From Halichondria panicea (taxonomy: Eukaryota; Porifera; Demospongiae; Suberitida; Halichondriidae), in assembly GCF_963675165.1 (NCBI RefSeq), contig NC_087382.1, positions 1,798,001 through 1,862,000 of the forward strand: a stretch of DNA of 64,000 nucleotides. Direction: 5' to 3'. The notes beneath the pieces were generated by a model. That model worked only from the letters and a program-made list of their open reading frames with translations. It did no database searches and was not told the DNA's origin. Position numbers and translations under genes: made by a program. Positions within the stretch are counted from its first letter, which is position 1, and every line of letters begins with the position of its first letter. Below are positions 48,449 to 60,048 of the stretch, one piece after another.

Positions 48449-49054
48449 CAGGGGCGTAGCCAGACTTTTGACACAGGGGTTTCCTTCGAAAAACCAGCGG
48501 CGCGGTAGCGCCGGCAAATTTTAGCCACGCCCACTTCCGGTGCCACACCTTCTTGATTGGGGCACACCTACTGGTTACACCTACTGCTCATTGTTTGTAA
48601 TGACTTTTTTTACATGTTTGTGAAGCTAGCTAGACTGTCTAGCTAGTCTAGCTAGCTATAGACATTCTAAAAGGCAGGTGTCAATTGTGTATTGCTAGTC
48701 TAGCTGAGCACCATTACATTTACCTGAGAGGTTTCATGTGGCTGAGATTGTTCTAAACTTGTCCTTCCTGAATATCGAATAAAGTTGTGAGTCTGAGAAT
48801 ACTGGAGCATGCAGGATTGATACTAGAACTTAAGTCTTGGTCTTCTTTGTTTGAGGTAGCTAGCTAGCTAGCTAGCTGAGACAAAGCTAGCCAAAGTGAA
48901 ACGATTCACGGTGCTACATGATTTGCAGCCACGTGCATGAAAAGATGGGCAGGGCTGGCTTGATTTCAATTATTGGGGAGCCCTGCCCAATTTTCTCAGC
49001 AGCTCCTGGGGGGGGTTTCTGGGCAACCAGGAAACAATGGTAGCTACGCCCCTG
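48449..49054. mobile_element. 606-bp hAT-like non-autonomous element
   Basis: Ends CAGGGGCGTAGC / GCTACGCCCCTG are inverted repeats. GTCTC is duplicated at 48444-48448 and 49055-49059. Copy 1 has the single empty site GTCTC at 22366-22370. CAGGGGCGTAGC termini are common in hAT elements; the 5-bp duplication is shorter than the usual 8 but is seen in some hAT lineages. No transposase. Confidence 0.8.
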
Positions 49055-49749
49055 GTCTCTAATGTCTTTTAACAGTAAACACACATAGCCTTGAGACCAG
49101 GACTGAAGCTGTCGACTGAGAAAGTAGTTTACAACAGAATTCACCATGCACGCATTTTATACACAAGCTGTCATCTAATTCACCAGGGCTCTATTTTAGT
49201 GAAGCTATTATATCCTAAAAAGTTACACACATTTTTTTTAATCATAAACGGAAGTGTTAGTTCAGAACGTGTTTGGAGTTACCTCCAACTAGATGCGACC
49301 CTCTAAATATCCCATGCAGGACTTCAACATAATTAACCTCCAAAAGAAGCGATCTCTGGAATCGTATAAATTATTAAAATGTCACCCTTAAAAACTGAGG
49401 TCTTACGGTAGTAAGGAGATAAAAGATATCAAACTTTCCGCAGCATAATTTCATAAATTTTTGTGCTGATAGTGGAAGGTGCTTACTTGGGCCACATTGT
49501 TGCATCTGCATGCATGAGCATCTATACCAGCTGCTGATAATTATAGCCGTAGTTAGGTCGCTTATGAATTTAATACTAAAGAGCCTCCTCCTCAACTTGA
49601 TACTATAGGTGAATCCATGCATGTATAGTCTGTGTTGTTACTATACTTGTGGGGGAAAGCTGTAAAGTGAACACTTCAGCTAATCCGGACAGGAAATTAG
49701 ATCTCAGTTCTGTGAATGCATGTATGGTGGTAGACTCTATATAGTGAAT

Positions 49750-50925
49750 GAATCCTTGTATGCATGGTGGTAGCATGGTGGGGTCATCCATGGAGGTGAA
49801 TCCTTGCATGCATGGTGGTAGCATGGTGGGGTCATCCATGGAGGTGAATCCTTGTATGCATGGTGGTAGCACGGTGGGGTCATGGAGGTGAATCCTTCTA
49901 TGCATGGTGGTAGCATGGTGGGGTCATGGAGGTGAATCCTTGTATGCATGGTGGTAGCATGGTGGGGTCATGGAGGTGAATCCTTGTATGCATGGTGGTA
50001 GCACGGTGGGGTCATGGAGGTGAATCCTTGTATGCATGGTGGTAGCACGGTGGGGTCATGGAGGTGAATCCTTGTATGCATGGTGGTAGCACGGTGGGGT
50101 CATGGAGGTGAATCCTTGTATGCATGGTGGTAGCACGGTGGGGTCATGGAGGTGAATCCTTGTATGCATGGTGGTAGCACGGTGGGGTCATGGAGGTGAA
50201 TCCTTGTATGCATGGTGGTAGCATGGTGGGGTCATGGAGGTGAATCCTTGCATGCATGGTGGTAGCATGGTGCATGGGGTCATGGAGGTGAATCCTTGTA
50301 TGCATGGTGGTAGCATGGTGGGGTCATGGAGGTGAATCCTTGTATGCATGGTGGTAGCATGGTGGGGTCATGGAGGTGAATCCTTGTATGCATGGTGGTA
50401 GCATGGTGGGGTCATGGAGGTGAATCCTTGCATGCATGGTGGTAGCATGGTGCATGGGGTCATGGAGGTGAATCCTTGTATGCATGGTGGTAGCATGGTG
50501 GGGTCATGGAGGTGAATCCTTGTATGCATGGTGGTAGCATGGTGGGGTCATGGAGGTGAATCCTTGTATGCATGGTGGTAGCATGGTGGGGTCATGGAGG
50601 TGAATCCTTGCATGCATGGTGGTAGCATGGTGCATGGGGTCATGGAGGTGAATCCTTGTATGCATGGTGGTAGCACGGTGGGGTCATGGAGGTGAATCCT
50701 TGCATGCATGGTGGTAGCATGGTGGGGTCATGGAGGTGAATCCTTGTATGCATGGTGGTAGCACGGTGGGGTCATGGAGGTGAATCCTTGCATGCATGGT
50801 GGTAGCATGGTGGGGTCATGGAGGTGAATCCTTGCATGCATGGTGGTAGCATGGTGGGGTCATGGAGGTGAATCCTTGCATGCATGGTGGTAGCATGGTG
50901 CATGGGGTCATGGAGGTGAATCCTT
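49750..50925. repeat. 44-bp minisatellite, 26 units, with 180-bp higher-order period
   Basis: Same unit as 23061-23480, but with 26 units (20 of 44 bp, 6 of 48 bp by length). The 48-bp form 'gcatggtgcatggggtc' recurs at about 50272, 50452 and 50632, exactly 180 bp (3 x 44 + 48) apart, showing that four-unit blocks were amplified together. Confidence 0.9.
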
Positions 50926-52370
50926 GATAGTGCCTATTTTGTAGAATGAAATTGGATATCACTGTTCTGTGAATGAGGTTAATCCATGTAAACATGCAGT
51001 CTATGTTATTAGGCTTTAATAGTTAAAGACCTAGCTGTTTACTTTGAGGAGGTCCATGTTAATTGTTACTATAATTTAATAGCTATATGCACGTGATATT
51101 TTAATATTGCAGTGTAATATCATGTTGAATCTCATGAGTATAGTTGTGATCCCAATTTGGGCAAGCATCATGGGTCTTTCATTTCCATGTCGGCATAATT
51201 ATACTCTTAGTATAATAGCATATACTTTTAGTATAATAAACAATCATCATAACGGCATAGTAACTTATATCGTATTTTTCTTTCCTATATATATACAGCA
51301 TGCCCGAGTGAGGTTCGCATGATGCACCGCTATATTATGATATTAAATTATCATGCATGTGGAACCTTGACCTTTGGACCCGCAGGGTTGCTACGTTGTA
51401 CACTCCACCTTAACAACTGGCACTCATGTATATGCATGTATATATAGGTAACGTGTTCTACAAGACTACATGCATGCAACTAATGTGTTTTGGAATATAT
51501 CCACACTTCTCATAATAAGCTGCATGGGATCATGCTTTTGTGTTGTAATTATGTGGTGAATCCATGCATTCTATGTTGCAACTACCCTAAATTGTAATGA
51601 AACGTGGAGGCTCTAGGATAGCAATATAAATTAGTGACTTGTGCATGAAACCTCGAAATTTAGCTGCCGCTCAAATCGTGTTTCAAAAGTGCAAATACTC
51701 CATTCATGCATGCATGCGTATACTCCTGACTTTCATACACACCTCCCATATATAGACATAAACACTTGCAACGGCTTTATCAACTGTAGTTCTATTGTGC
51801 ATGGCAAAGAGCTAGTACTACCATGCATGCACATTATTATTGCATTTCTTGGGCCGATAACACCTGGAATTACATGCTTTTGCTAATGAAATTAGATCCA
51901 ATTAATGTGATGAATCCGTGCAGTCCATGTGGTTATAACCTGGAATTATGCTTCTGCTAATGGCTAGGAAATTAGATTACAGTCCTGCGCATGTACAGTC
52001 CATGAATGCGGTTTTTATCTTCTGCTAAATGAAACAAGCGTGCGCTTGCTAATGCCTCTCGCCATGTTTTTGCTTTCGTATTAGAGTGTTATAGAAGAGG
52101 TAAATAATTTGCAGTGTGCTTTGATTGTTTCACAAGAAAGGGGTGTCCACAGTTAATAGTGCATATACTTATCGTCTTAAATGGCCTGTATAGCCAAACA
52201 GTGGGAGCAAACCGTTGTCAAAGGCATAGTCAGTAGTCTGTGAGATAAGGACAGAATTCAATCACAGAAAATAGTATCTATAATAAGCAGTCTAAAAAGA
52301 ATTTAAGCACAGAATTCAATCACAGAAAGTAGTATCTAGAGCACTAAAGTGCAAACCCTCGGCTGGTGAC
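50926..52370. other. Intergenic, no gene; partly private to copy 2
   Basis: Colinear with 23481-24700 except for about 220 bp at 51975-52195, which copy 1 lacks. Nothing coding was seen. Confidence 0.5.
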
Positions 52371-52800
52371 ATGATTATAAAGAAACCAAAAGAGTGATAT
52401 AATGCAGTGCCTTCCTTATACGTGATATACTAGTCGGTTAAACGCAGAGAATTGAATCATTTCAGCTACAGTAAAATTATAGTAATGTGGTGATCCCAAG
52501 ATAGATTTTCTGTCACATGTGTATACTTGTGCAAGTACTTATAATTAACTCTCAGTTGATGAGCTACTGCAAGCAGCCTGCAGTCCCTGATGGATGAGCG
52601 AGTTAGATTCCTCTTACTTTATATACATGTATACTTGTCTATAGGTTGTACAATTATATGTATCGTTGCACTAAGATGATTAAATGCACTGTTTCATCCA
52701 AGCTTTTTATTTGTGCAGACAAGAGTAAACCAGCCGAACATGAGAAGTGTGGATACGCCAACAAGCAAAAATAGTAGAACACATTAGAAATATTGTGTGA
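52371..52800 (+). pseudogene. Orphan 3' exons, copy 2
   Basis: Penultimate exon 52556-52597 (damaged) with a GC donor, and terminal exon from 52719 (stop TAA 52726). Same remnant as 24696-25125. Confidence 0.65.
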
Positions 52801-53289
52801 GAACTTGTAATTATGATTACATTATTATGAGAATAATAGAAATGAGTTATTAATTAAATGAACTTCAACCTCAGACCAGCCTGCATGTCGTAATCACAAT
52901 CATCATAATTGTGCATGCATGCGTGCATATATGCACAAGCCAATATTATTATATTGTACATGTCATTATAATTATTGCCTCGAGCATTGACAATTTGGGA
53001 AACTAGTTTAATATAATTATGCTCTCCCTACATATTTGAGATACATGCATGCACCCCAGTCAAGAAACAAATTCTCACAAAACAATCAATCAATCAATCA
53101 ATCAATAAGATTTATCCAACACACAGGAAAGGGAAGCACAGTAGGCATGTGGTTTTTATCTGGAAATGTTTCAGCAAAGAATTAGATCGCAGTGTACATA
53201 TAGAACCCATGCCATGCAGTTAATGTGGTTGATTAATGGCATCACATCAGTCTATGCACAGCCCCTTGTACTGCACATGAATTCATGAG
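52801..53289. other. Intergenic with (CAAT)n microsatellite
   Basis: A short CAAT repeat is at 53083-53107. The rest resembles B1 upstream DNA with an extra 250 bp. No gene. Confidence 0.5.
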
Positions 53290-53296
53290 TATATAA
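53290..53296 (+). promoter_or_regulatory. TATA box of gene B2
   Basis: TATATAA at the conserved place. Confidence 0.6.
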
Positions 53297-54393
53297 GTGG
53301 GTCCAATTTTCTCATTGACATTCACTGCAATTGTTTATCACTTCAAGTTGTGAAGGATTTTCTCAGGATATCATCATGAAAACTTTAATGATTGCCACTG
53401 TGGCTCTGCTATCTCTCGTGGCCCTGGCCTCTTCTGCTCCTTATCGCTCTTATTATCAGGAGAAAGATGCTCAGAAGTAGTAACAGCATGACTATATATA
53501 AATATTACGATCAGCTGAAGGATGCCCTGGAGCAAAGCAATGGTAATTTCACCAATACCATGCACTAGAAAGTGACACCATTATTAGAATAATTATGTTG
53601 TTTCGTATTCACTAATTACTTACGAATTTACTACAGTTGAGGAGGCTTGTCAGCAACGCGGTAATTATTACTATATATAAGACACAGATGCAGCAGAACG
53701 ATGGCCCAAGCAACTACGTACATGTATTACTATAAGGCACAAATGCAGCAGAATGATCGCCCAAGCAACTATTACTATAAGACATAGATGCAGCAGGACG
53801 ATCACCGCCCAAGCAACTATTACTATAAGACACAGATGCAGCAGGACGGTGGCCTAATTAAGCAACTATTACTATATAAGGCGCAGATGCAGCAGGACGG
53901 TGGCCCAAGCAACTATTACTATAAGACACAGATGCAGCAGGACGATCGCCCAAGCAACTATTACTATAAGACACAGATGCAGCAAGACGGTGGCCCAAGC
54001 AACTATTACTATAAGGCACAAATGCAGCAGGATGGTGGCCCAAGCTATAAGACACAGGTGCAGCAGGACGATCGCCCATTGCAAGCACTATTACTATAAG
54101 GCACAGATGCAGCAGGACGGTGGCCCAATTAAGCTATAAGACACAGATGCAGCAGAACGATCGCCCATGCAAGCAACTATTACTATAAGGCACAGATGCA
54201 ACAAGATGAGCCAGGTAAGTACCTTCAACAACTCGACCATGCAGAATTCATAAGAATGTGACACTATGCATTAAGTTAAGTTTAAATTTATTATAGCCCA
54301 TCACATAAGAATAATTTACTACAGCTGATTGGACACCAGCTGAGGTGCCCATGTAAGTACACCTTCCACCAACTAATGCATGAGTGCTGCTAA

Positions 54394-54742
54394 GGCCACT
54401 GTTAGTTGCATACTTGTTTCAGATCAACCTCCCTCCTCGGTTTTGCTCACCTCCTCAATTAAGTCATTATTGCTGATGTCAGCCATTATTTGAGGTCAAA
54501 GTCCTTTTTTTTGCTGACATTGCATTATTTTACCATGTGCCATGTGCAATTGTGCACCAAAAGCCAGTGCATAAAAAAAATTAAACTATCGTTCAGACTC
54601 TGTCCTTTTGTGTATTTTTGTCAGTTAAAAAAACAGGATATAACATCATCAAATAATGGGATAATGGGTAATGAAGACCTCCCTCCCCGCATCGGGGTCG
54701 AGCTAGATTCTCATCTGAAACTATATGCAACTAACAGTGGCC
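54394..54742. mobile_element. PIF/Harbinger-type MITE, copy 2
   Basis: Perfect ends GGCCACTGTTAG / CTAACAGTGGCC with TAA at 54391-54393 and 54743-54745. Same insertion as 26448-26798. Confidence 0.8.
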
Positions 54743-55019
54743 TAATATACATGAACATGACACTATTTAAATTGCATTTAAAAAAAACGCCTTCGTAGTT
54801 TCTCAACACCAACCACCTAAGTATATAGAATCAATTTCAGCTGCAGTATAATAGTAATGTACGGTGATCAACAATAATTTGCTGTTACATGAATGATCAC
54901 TTTCTGCAGCTGACAGTCTACTGCTAGCAGCGCTGCAGTCCCTGATGGACAAGTGAGTAGACTTCTCTAGTTGCGTGATATGCTATTAGGCCAGGCAAAG
55001 TAGATTAGCCCTTTACTGG

Positions 55020-55770
55020 TAGTTGGGCAGAGTCCAACCAACGCTTCGCTCATGGTTGGGTATCAGTACATGTAGCAGTTTTGTTCCCACTGCAAGAAAT
55101 TTGCAGCCCAATCAGATTGCTGCGTTCAAGTGGGAAACCTTACAGCTCAATTTAGCTGACAAGGCGAGCTGGGACACTGTATTTCTCTAGAGAATGCAGA
55201 AACAGCTCCTGCTAGATATCTAGGCTACTAGAAAAGAAGCATAGTCTATCTTAGCATCTATGAATGAAGCTTAAACAGTATGTATTAATTAATTAAAAGG
55301 ACTTGTCTTTGTTTTAAGTTTTGTTGTGCTACCAATAAGATTAGATCATTAGTTTGGACAAAACCTGTGTTATGTATGCCTTCTTTGGTCTTCGAAAAGC
55401 TTCTCAGAAGCCTTGGGGTTGTCTTATAGCTGGCTGTACCTCTCCTTGTGCTAGATGTCTAACTATTATGAAAAAGTTTATTTCTGCCTGTACTAAATCT
55501 TATATTACAGGCTACAGTATTCTTCTACTTTCTCTAAGAGTCTGAGGTCTTTCTTGAATTCCAAAACAACTATAGCTAGATCCAGTCAGCTAGAATAGCC
55601 ATCCAAATAGTTAATTGATTTCTTTATATCGCACCCCTGAGCCATGCGGTTGTCAGCCACTTAAAGATTAAACAATATTCATACTCTGTCTCAAGTACCG
55701 GTGGAACAAAACTGTTACGTGTACTGATACCCAACCCAGAGCGCAGCGTTGGTTGGACTCCGCCCAACTA
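55020..55770. mobile_element. 751-bp MULE-type element with 9-bp target duplication
   Basis: Inverted ends of about 68 bp begin TAGTTGGGC(A/G)GAGTCCAACC. CTTTACTGG is duplicated at 55011-55019 and 55771-55779. The long ends and 9-bp duplication indicate a Mutator-like element. The interior has a 63-residue open frame (55354-55545) of unknown nature and no transposase. Its right-hand part is duplicated again at 56063-56416. Absent from copy 1. Confidence 0.82.
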
Positions 55771-55989
55771 CTTTACTGGTCGAATTGTTGTAAGTTTTAC
55801 AACAACAATCTGGGAGGGAACGTGTTATCAACTTGTGAATGTTGCATGATATTGGATTCTGTGGCAGATTGGATAGTATCATGAATCCGATTATCCTTTG
55901 AAGTTCTGCTGAGCTGTTCAATTAGGACACTTAAAACAAAAAAAAGGTTTAAAACAAGCTATACAGGATGTAGGACTGAGTAGTATCCA

Positions 55990-56472
55990 TTGGTAGACCC
56001 TCTGGACTATCTTGGTAGCCATAGAATGTTTTCGAAGAGGAAGCAGCAAGCCATTTGTGTTACACAGGCACTTCACAAGTGTAAAGGCCACACATACTTC
56101 CATCGAGGCAGCAGCAAGGCATATGCGGTTGTCAGCCACTTAAAGATTAAACAATATTCATACTCTGTCTCAAGTACCGGTGGAACAAAACTGCTACGTG
56201 TACTGATACCCAACCCAGAGCGCAGCGTTGGTTGGACTACACAGGCACTTCACAAGTGTAAAGGCCACACATACTTCCATCGAGGCAGCAGCAAGGCATA
56301 TGCGGTTGTCAGCCACTTAAAGATTAAACAATATTCATACTCTGTCTCAAGTACCGGTGGAACAAAACTGCTACGTGTACTGATACCCAACCCAGAGCGC
56401 AGCGTTGGTTGGACTCCTCGATGGTTAGTTTGTGCACAGCCATTGACCCACGCCCATCTCTACAAGCCATAG
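55990..56472 (+). other. Open frame made of a tandemly duplicated MULE end
   Basis: A 160-residue open frame contains two 59-residue direct repeats (TQALHKCKGHTYFHRGSS... to NPERSVGWT; 177-bp units at about 56063-56239 and 56240-56416). The second half of each unit is the right end of the 55020-55770 element. It may be a fossil of the element's own protein or a chance open frame; no domain recognised. Confidence 0.4.
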
Positions 56473-56817
56473 CCACTTCATTGGGGGCGGCGATAACATC
56501 AAGCTAATTTGGTGGGTTGGGCTCAGATTCAAACTAAAGTGATGGAACTGTTCCAGGTTCCTGCGATTGACCTGGAGGGTTAGTAGTTTCTCATCACCGC
56601 CCGCTTTACTTTTAACTTTCCGCCTCAAAAAGTTCACTATTATTATTTTTTAGGCCACAATTAATGAGCCACACCCATTATATTCCAGGGCGTGGTATAA
56701 ATTAATGAGTTACACCCAGCCAAAATTAATTTCTGGTTTGTGTAATGAATATCATTATAATGTTGCAATTGCGCATGCGCAAGCGAGGTAACGATAGTGT
56801 GTTTGTGCATAGATAGA

Positions 56818-58362
56818 AGAGGGAGGGATTGGAAACGAACGACAATTTCAATGATATCCGTTGAAACACTCCTTGTCTTGTTACGTAATCACGTTCTGGC
56901 GGGATTGTAACAAAGATTTTCTCTGACTCAGTTCTTGCAGACGTTGTTAGAGTCTAACTTAGACTTCTGGGTTAGGCCAGATGTCCGTGGCTTAACTGTA
57001 TTCATACCTGGTAAGTTAGAAACTTACTTCAGTAGAGTTGAAGCAGAATAATAGGCCAGTTTTGTAGGGTAAGGTGATAGTCAAAATTATGTCTCCCTCT
57101 AGCACATATGTAAAGCTGATTTGCAGTTTGTACCTGTGTCAAACTGTATACTTGGGTCCTAGTGCTTTGCGTAAGTATTACTTTTTGAATGATACAAGTG
57201 AAACTTTTGTACTATATCAATAAATAAAGTATTTCAGGAGTGTTTTTTGTCTCCTTTTTTCATCTCTAAAAAGGGCTAGTTGAATATATTCTGCTAATAT
57301 ACTGTTAGAGGAGTATTTGAAGTTTTGCATTGTCTTTGTTTGCACTTACAGAAATGCCGTGAAAATTTTGAATCGTCATTCACAAAAGAATGAATTTAGG
57401 ATTACTGGTAAGCATGCTATACTGATTATTGCCCACACTATACTTTTATAACAATACCTGCAGTGAGGTCATTTGTGGAGATGGTTAGATATCTGTTCAC
57501 AATACCTGGAGTCATCAGCAACAGGTTGTGCCAGGACCCCGTTAAATTGGCCAACAAAGACAGAGGGGTAAATCCAACGAGAACCCGAATGTTAGTGAAT
57601 TTGCTAAGAACACAGGCTCTTCGGGTGATCAACAGCACATGTGCAACAATTAGAGGCAACTGCTGAAAGACAATAGAAGACGACCATTGCAGCTAGGTGA
57701 TGAGAATAACCCCTTCCCAAAAGAAGGCAGCATAATGTATAGAGAAATCAATTGTTCACATGTTAATTCAATCACATTCACATGTTCAATTCTTAACTGT
57801 GATAAATAATTGTTCAATTCTATAAATTTAACTGTGCATGATAATTAAATGATGCTGCAGAGTGTCACGACTTCAATTCTGAGTAGAATTTCAGCCCGAA
57901 CCATCACACTATGTTCAGAACCCTCCAACGAAATTAACTATCAACGCAGAAGCTGTGTTGAGGGCAACTGCTTCCTCTGGTGATGAAGCTTTGAATCTAT
58001 GTACTCTCTGTCAAAACAGTCATAAAAGCTTCCTTAAACCTACCTGCATTTACATGAAAAGGAAAGAAAGTAAATGGAAAGTAATTAATTATTATTTATT
58101 ATTAACAAACAGTTCAACATCACTTACTCTGAAATGGAGCCGGAGCACTACTTTCCATTGTACAGTGCAAATGTAGACCTGAGCTAGAAAGCCATTCTTG
58201 AGAACTAGAAAGCCATATACTCGAAATCAGCTGGCTGGAACACAATTTTTATTTTGAGGAAGTATAAGTAGTGATCACTTCCCTCTTTGATCTATGCTTC
58301 CGGCAGACAAGGAGTGTTCGGCACACGTGATTCGTTTCCAATCCCTCCCTTTTCTATCTATG
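56818..58362 (+). mobile_element. P-element-like DNA transposon relic, 1,545 bp
   Basis: Inverted ends of about 31 bp begin CATAGATAGAAGAGGGAGGG; GTTTGTG is duplicated at 56811-56817 and 58363-58369. Copy 1 has the empty site in its GT-rich repeat. A transposase C-terminal fragment lies inside. The length of the ends (31 bp), the CA start and the near 8-bp duplication fit the P superfamily. Confidence 0.65.
57463..57663 (+). pseudogene. Transposase C-terminal fragment (P/THAP9-like)
   Basis: The fragment follows a good splice acceptor (CCTGCAG at 57461) and contains LCQDPV, then NTxALRVINS-like TQALRVINSTCATIRGNC up to a stop. The block 'QDP(V/L)E.FFG..R.RG...NPT...F......LR' is what I recall from the C-terminus of P-element/THAP9-type transposases; here the FFG part is altered (CQDPVKLANKDRG). 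The catalytic parts upstream are missing, so it is inactive. Confidence 0.55.
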
Positions 58363-58776
58363 GTTTGTGTGTGTGTGTGTCTGTCACTCTGTGTGTGTAG
58401 ACTAGCTGCTACAGCTGCTCAAGGATGAATCAAGTGCAAGTAAGAGTTTCTATAGGCTTCTAGTCATGTTTTCTTGGATTTTAATTCGTGGATTTGCAAA
58501 ATAATGCTTCGTTCTCAAGTTATGGCTAGTTTTGCTTACTTGGAATGCCATTGCAGCCTTTTCGGAAGAGCACGTAGTCAAACACTTGTTTACCGAGTGT
58601 TGCTACTCTACTTAGTAGTTAGCTCTGCACTAGAATGCTAGCTGCAAGAGTGAAAAGAGAGCTGCAAGGCTCTGCTGATGGCAGCCATTAATTTTAGACT
58701 TGAACTTTGGCATCACCGTTTTTAACAACAATCATGGTCGATCATTACCTACTCTTTAAGTTTGCATGCAGCTAGC

Positions 58777-58831
58777 TAGCCTCGATTCCAGGCCGCTCTT
58801 CCTCATTGTTTAGGCCTTGTGAAGGAGGCTA
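58777..58831. mobile_element. 55-bp TAGCCTCGA MITE with 9-bp target duplication
   Basis: GCAGCTAGC stands at 58768-58776 and 58832-58840. A second truncated copy (TAGCCTCGATACCAGGCCG) begins at about 58837. Confidence 0.7.
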
Positions 58832-59089
58832 GCAGCTAGCCTCGATACCAGGCCGAGTTTTGTTCGCCTAACCGTTATAAAATTCAGCTATTAGTAGCTT
58901 ATGTTATGTAGTTTGGCATCTCCACCGAGGCATCAGCACCTGCGGTGCTTTCATTTTATCCAGGTTTTATTTGTGCAGACAAGATTAATTTACCTAACCA
59001 TAACCCTAACCAGGGCCTAATGCGCATCAGTGCGCAACAAGGATTGCGCGTGTTGTGTCTGCGGTTACATGTTGCGCATATAATTATAG

Positions 59090-59690
59090 TATATTTATAA
59101 GTAACTCTTGTGGTGCCCATAAAACTGCAAGAAGTGGGAGAAGTTACTTCAGCTAGCTAGCTAGGACTAATGGCCCCTAAGAAAAGAAATCGTGGGTTTG
59201 TGAGTAAGAGAGAGAGCAATGAACCCATCCTTCTGGAGGAGCCCTAATATTATATAAATGGAGGAACTGGGAAGACATTAGTGTGCCTCTGTGGAAAATG
59301 CACTGGCAAGTAAATTATTCGAATTATTCGTCTAGCCCTGCATGCCATACAATTGTATAATAATAAAAGAGCTGCTTGTTTACATACCTGGCTACATTGT
59401 TCGTTTGTCAAACGTAACCATTACCATATAGCTGCAAACTATTAGCATTCAATTACATTGCGTTAATTAATTAATCACGATAATATTATTGAGCAAACAA
59501 ATTAACCAGATGACAGTGAGGCCCTCTAAGAGTTGCAAGCCTTTGGACGTTCATTTTGAACAGCAGAGCTCTCTCTGTCAAGCAATGGCCAGTACAACAT
59601 CCTATGGAGATCAATTCCTGCCCAAGCCGCTGCCACTCAAAGAACAGCGCCCAGCAGAACTCCTACTAGGTTTATAGGTAGCTATAGTGT
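59090..59690 (+). pseudogene. SAXO pseudogene fragment (copy 3)
   Basis: The promoter-like part and exon 1 start (ATG 59170) are kept, but a small insertion puts TAA after ...LLEEP. The intron is kept as far as 'gagcaaacaaattaa', then the sequence jumps to the last part of exon 2 (from 59510), which reads TVRPSKSCKPLDVHF to the normal stop at 59677. About 1.3 kb of exon 2 is gone. Several base changes show that it is older than the split of copies 1 and 2. It is inserted in the second block only. Confidence 0.85.
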
Positions 59691-60048
59691 ATTGAACAGT
59701 CCATGTAGTTTTAGATTCATTCATGCGTGCATTTACCCCCTTTACTGTGCATAAAATTATGCTTTGGAAATTTCGGCAATGACAGACTGAACTGCATGTA
59801 TAAAGATAAAGCTGGATGTTTTCACTCGATAAGTCATCATCACTACTGCAATGATTCACAGAAAGATTAGATCGAATTTCATGTCAATTAGCCAAGCCTC
59901 TAGTTTGCAGCTGGTAACAACATGATGGCATCATTATTCACCACATTCACAGGTCTTGGATCGGAAGCTATTAGATCGAATTTCATGCCTGACTCAATTA
60001 GCCAAGACTCTAGTTTGCAGCTGGTAACAACATGGCATGTATTATCAC

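Larger units (their letters stand above)
53376..58988 (+). pseudogene. Secreted repeat-protein gene B2, decayed and stretched by insertions
   Basis: The signal peptide is open (MKTLMIATVALLSLVALASS), but TAG at 53478 ends exon 1. The exon-2 minisatellite runs to about 54213 with several frame changes. Exon remnants follow at 54325-54352, 54910-54952 (C-terminal exon, intact) and 58979-58988 (terminal exon). The last intron has grown to about 4 kb by a MULE, a P-like element and repeats. Clearly a pseudogene. Confidence 0.75.

Noticed and set aside
54490-54798. 102-residue plus-strand frame
   Set aside because: It lies within a Harbinger-type MITE and its counterpart in copy 1 is not open.
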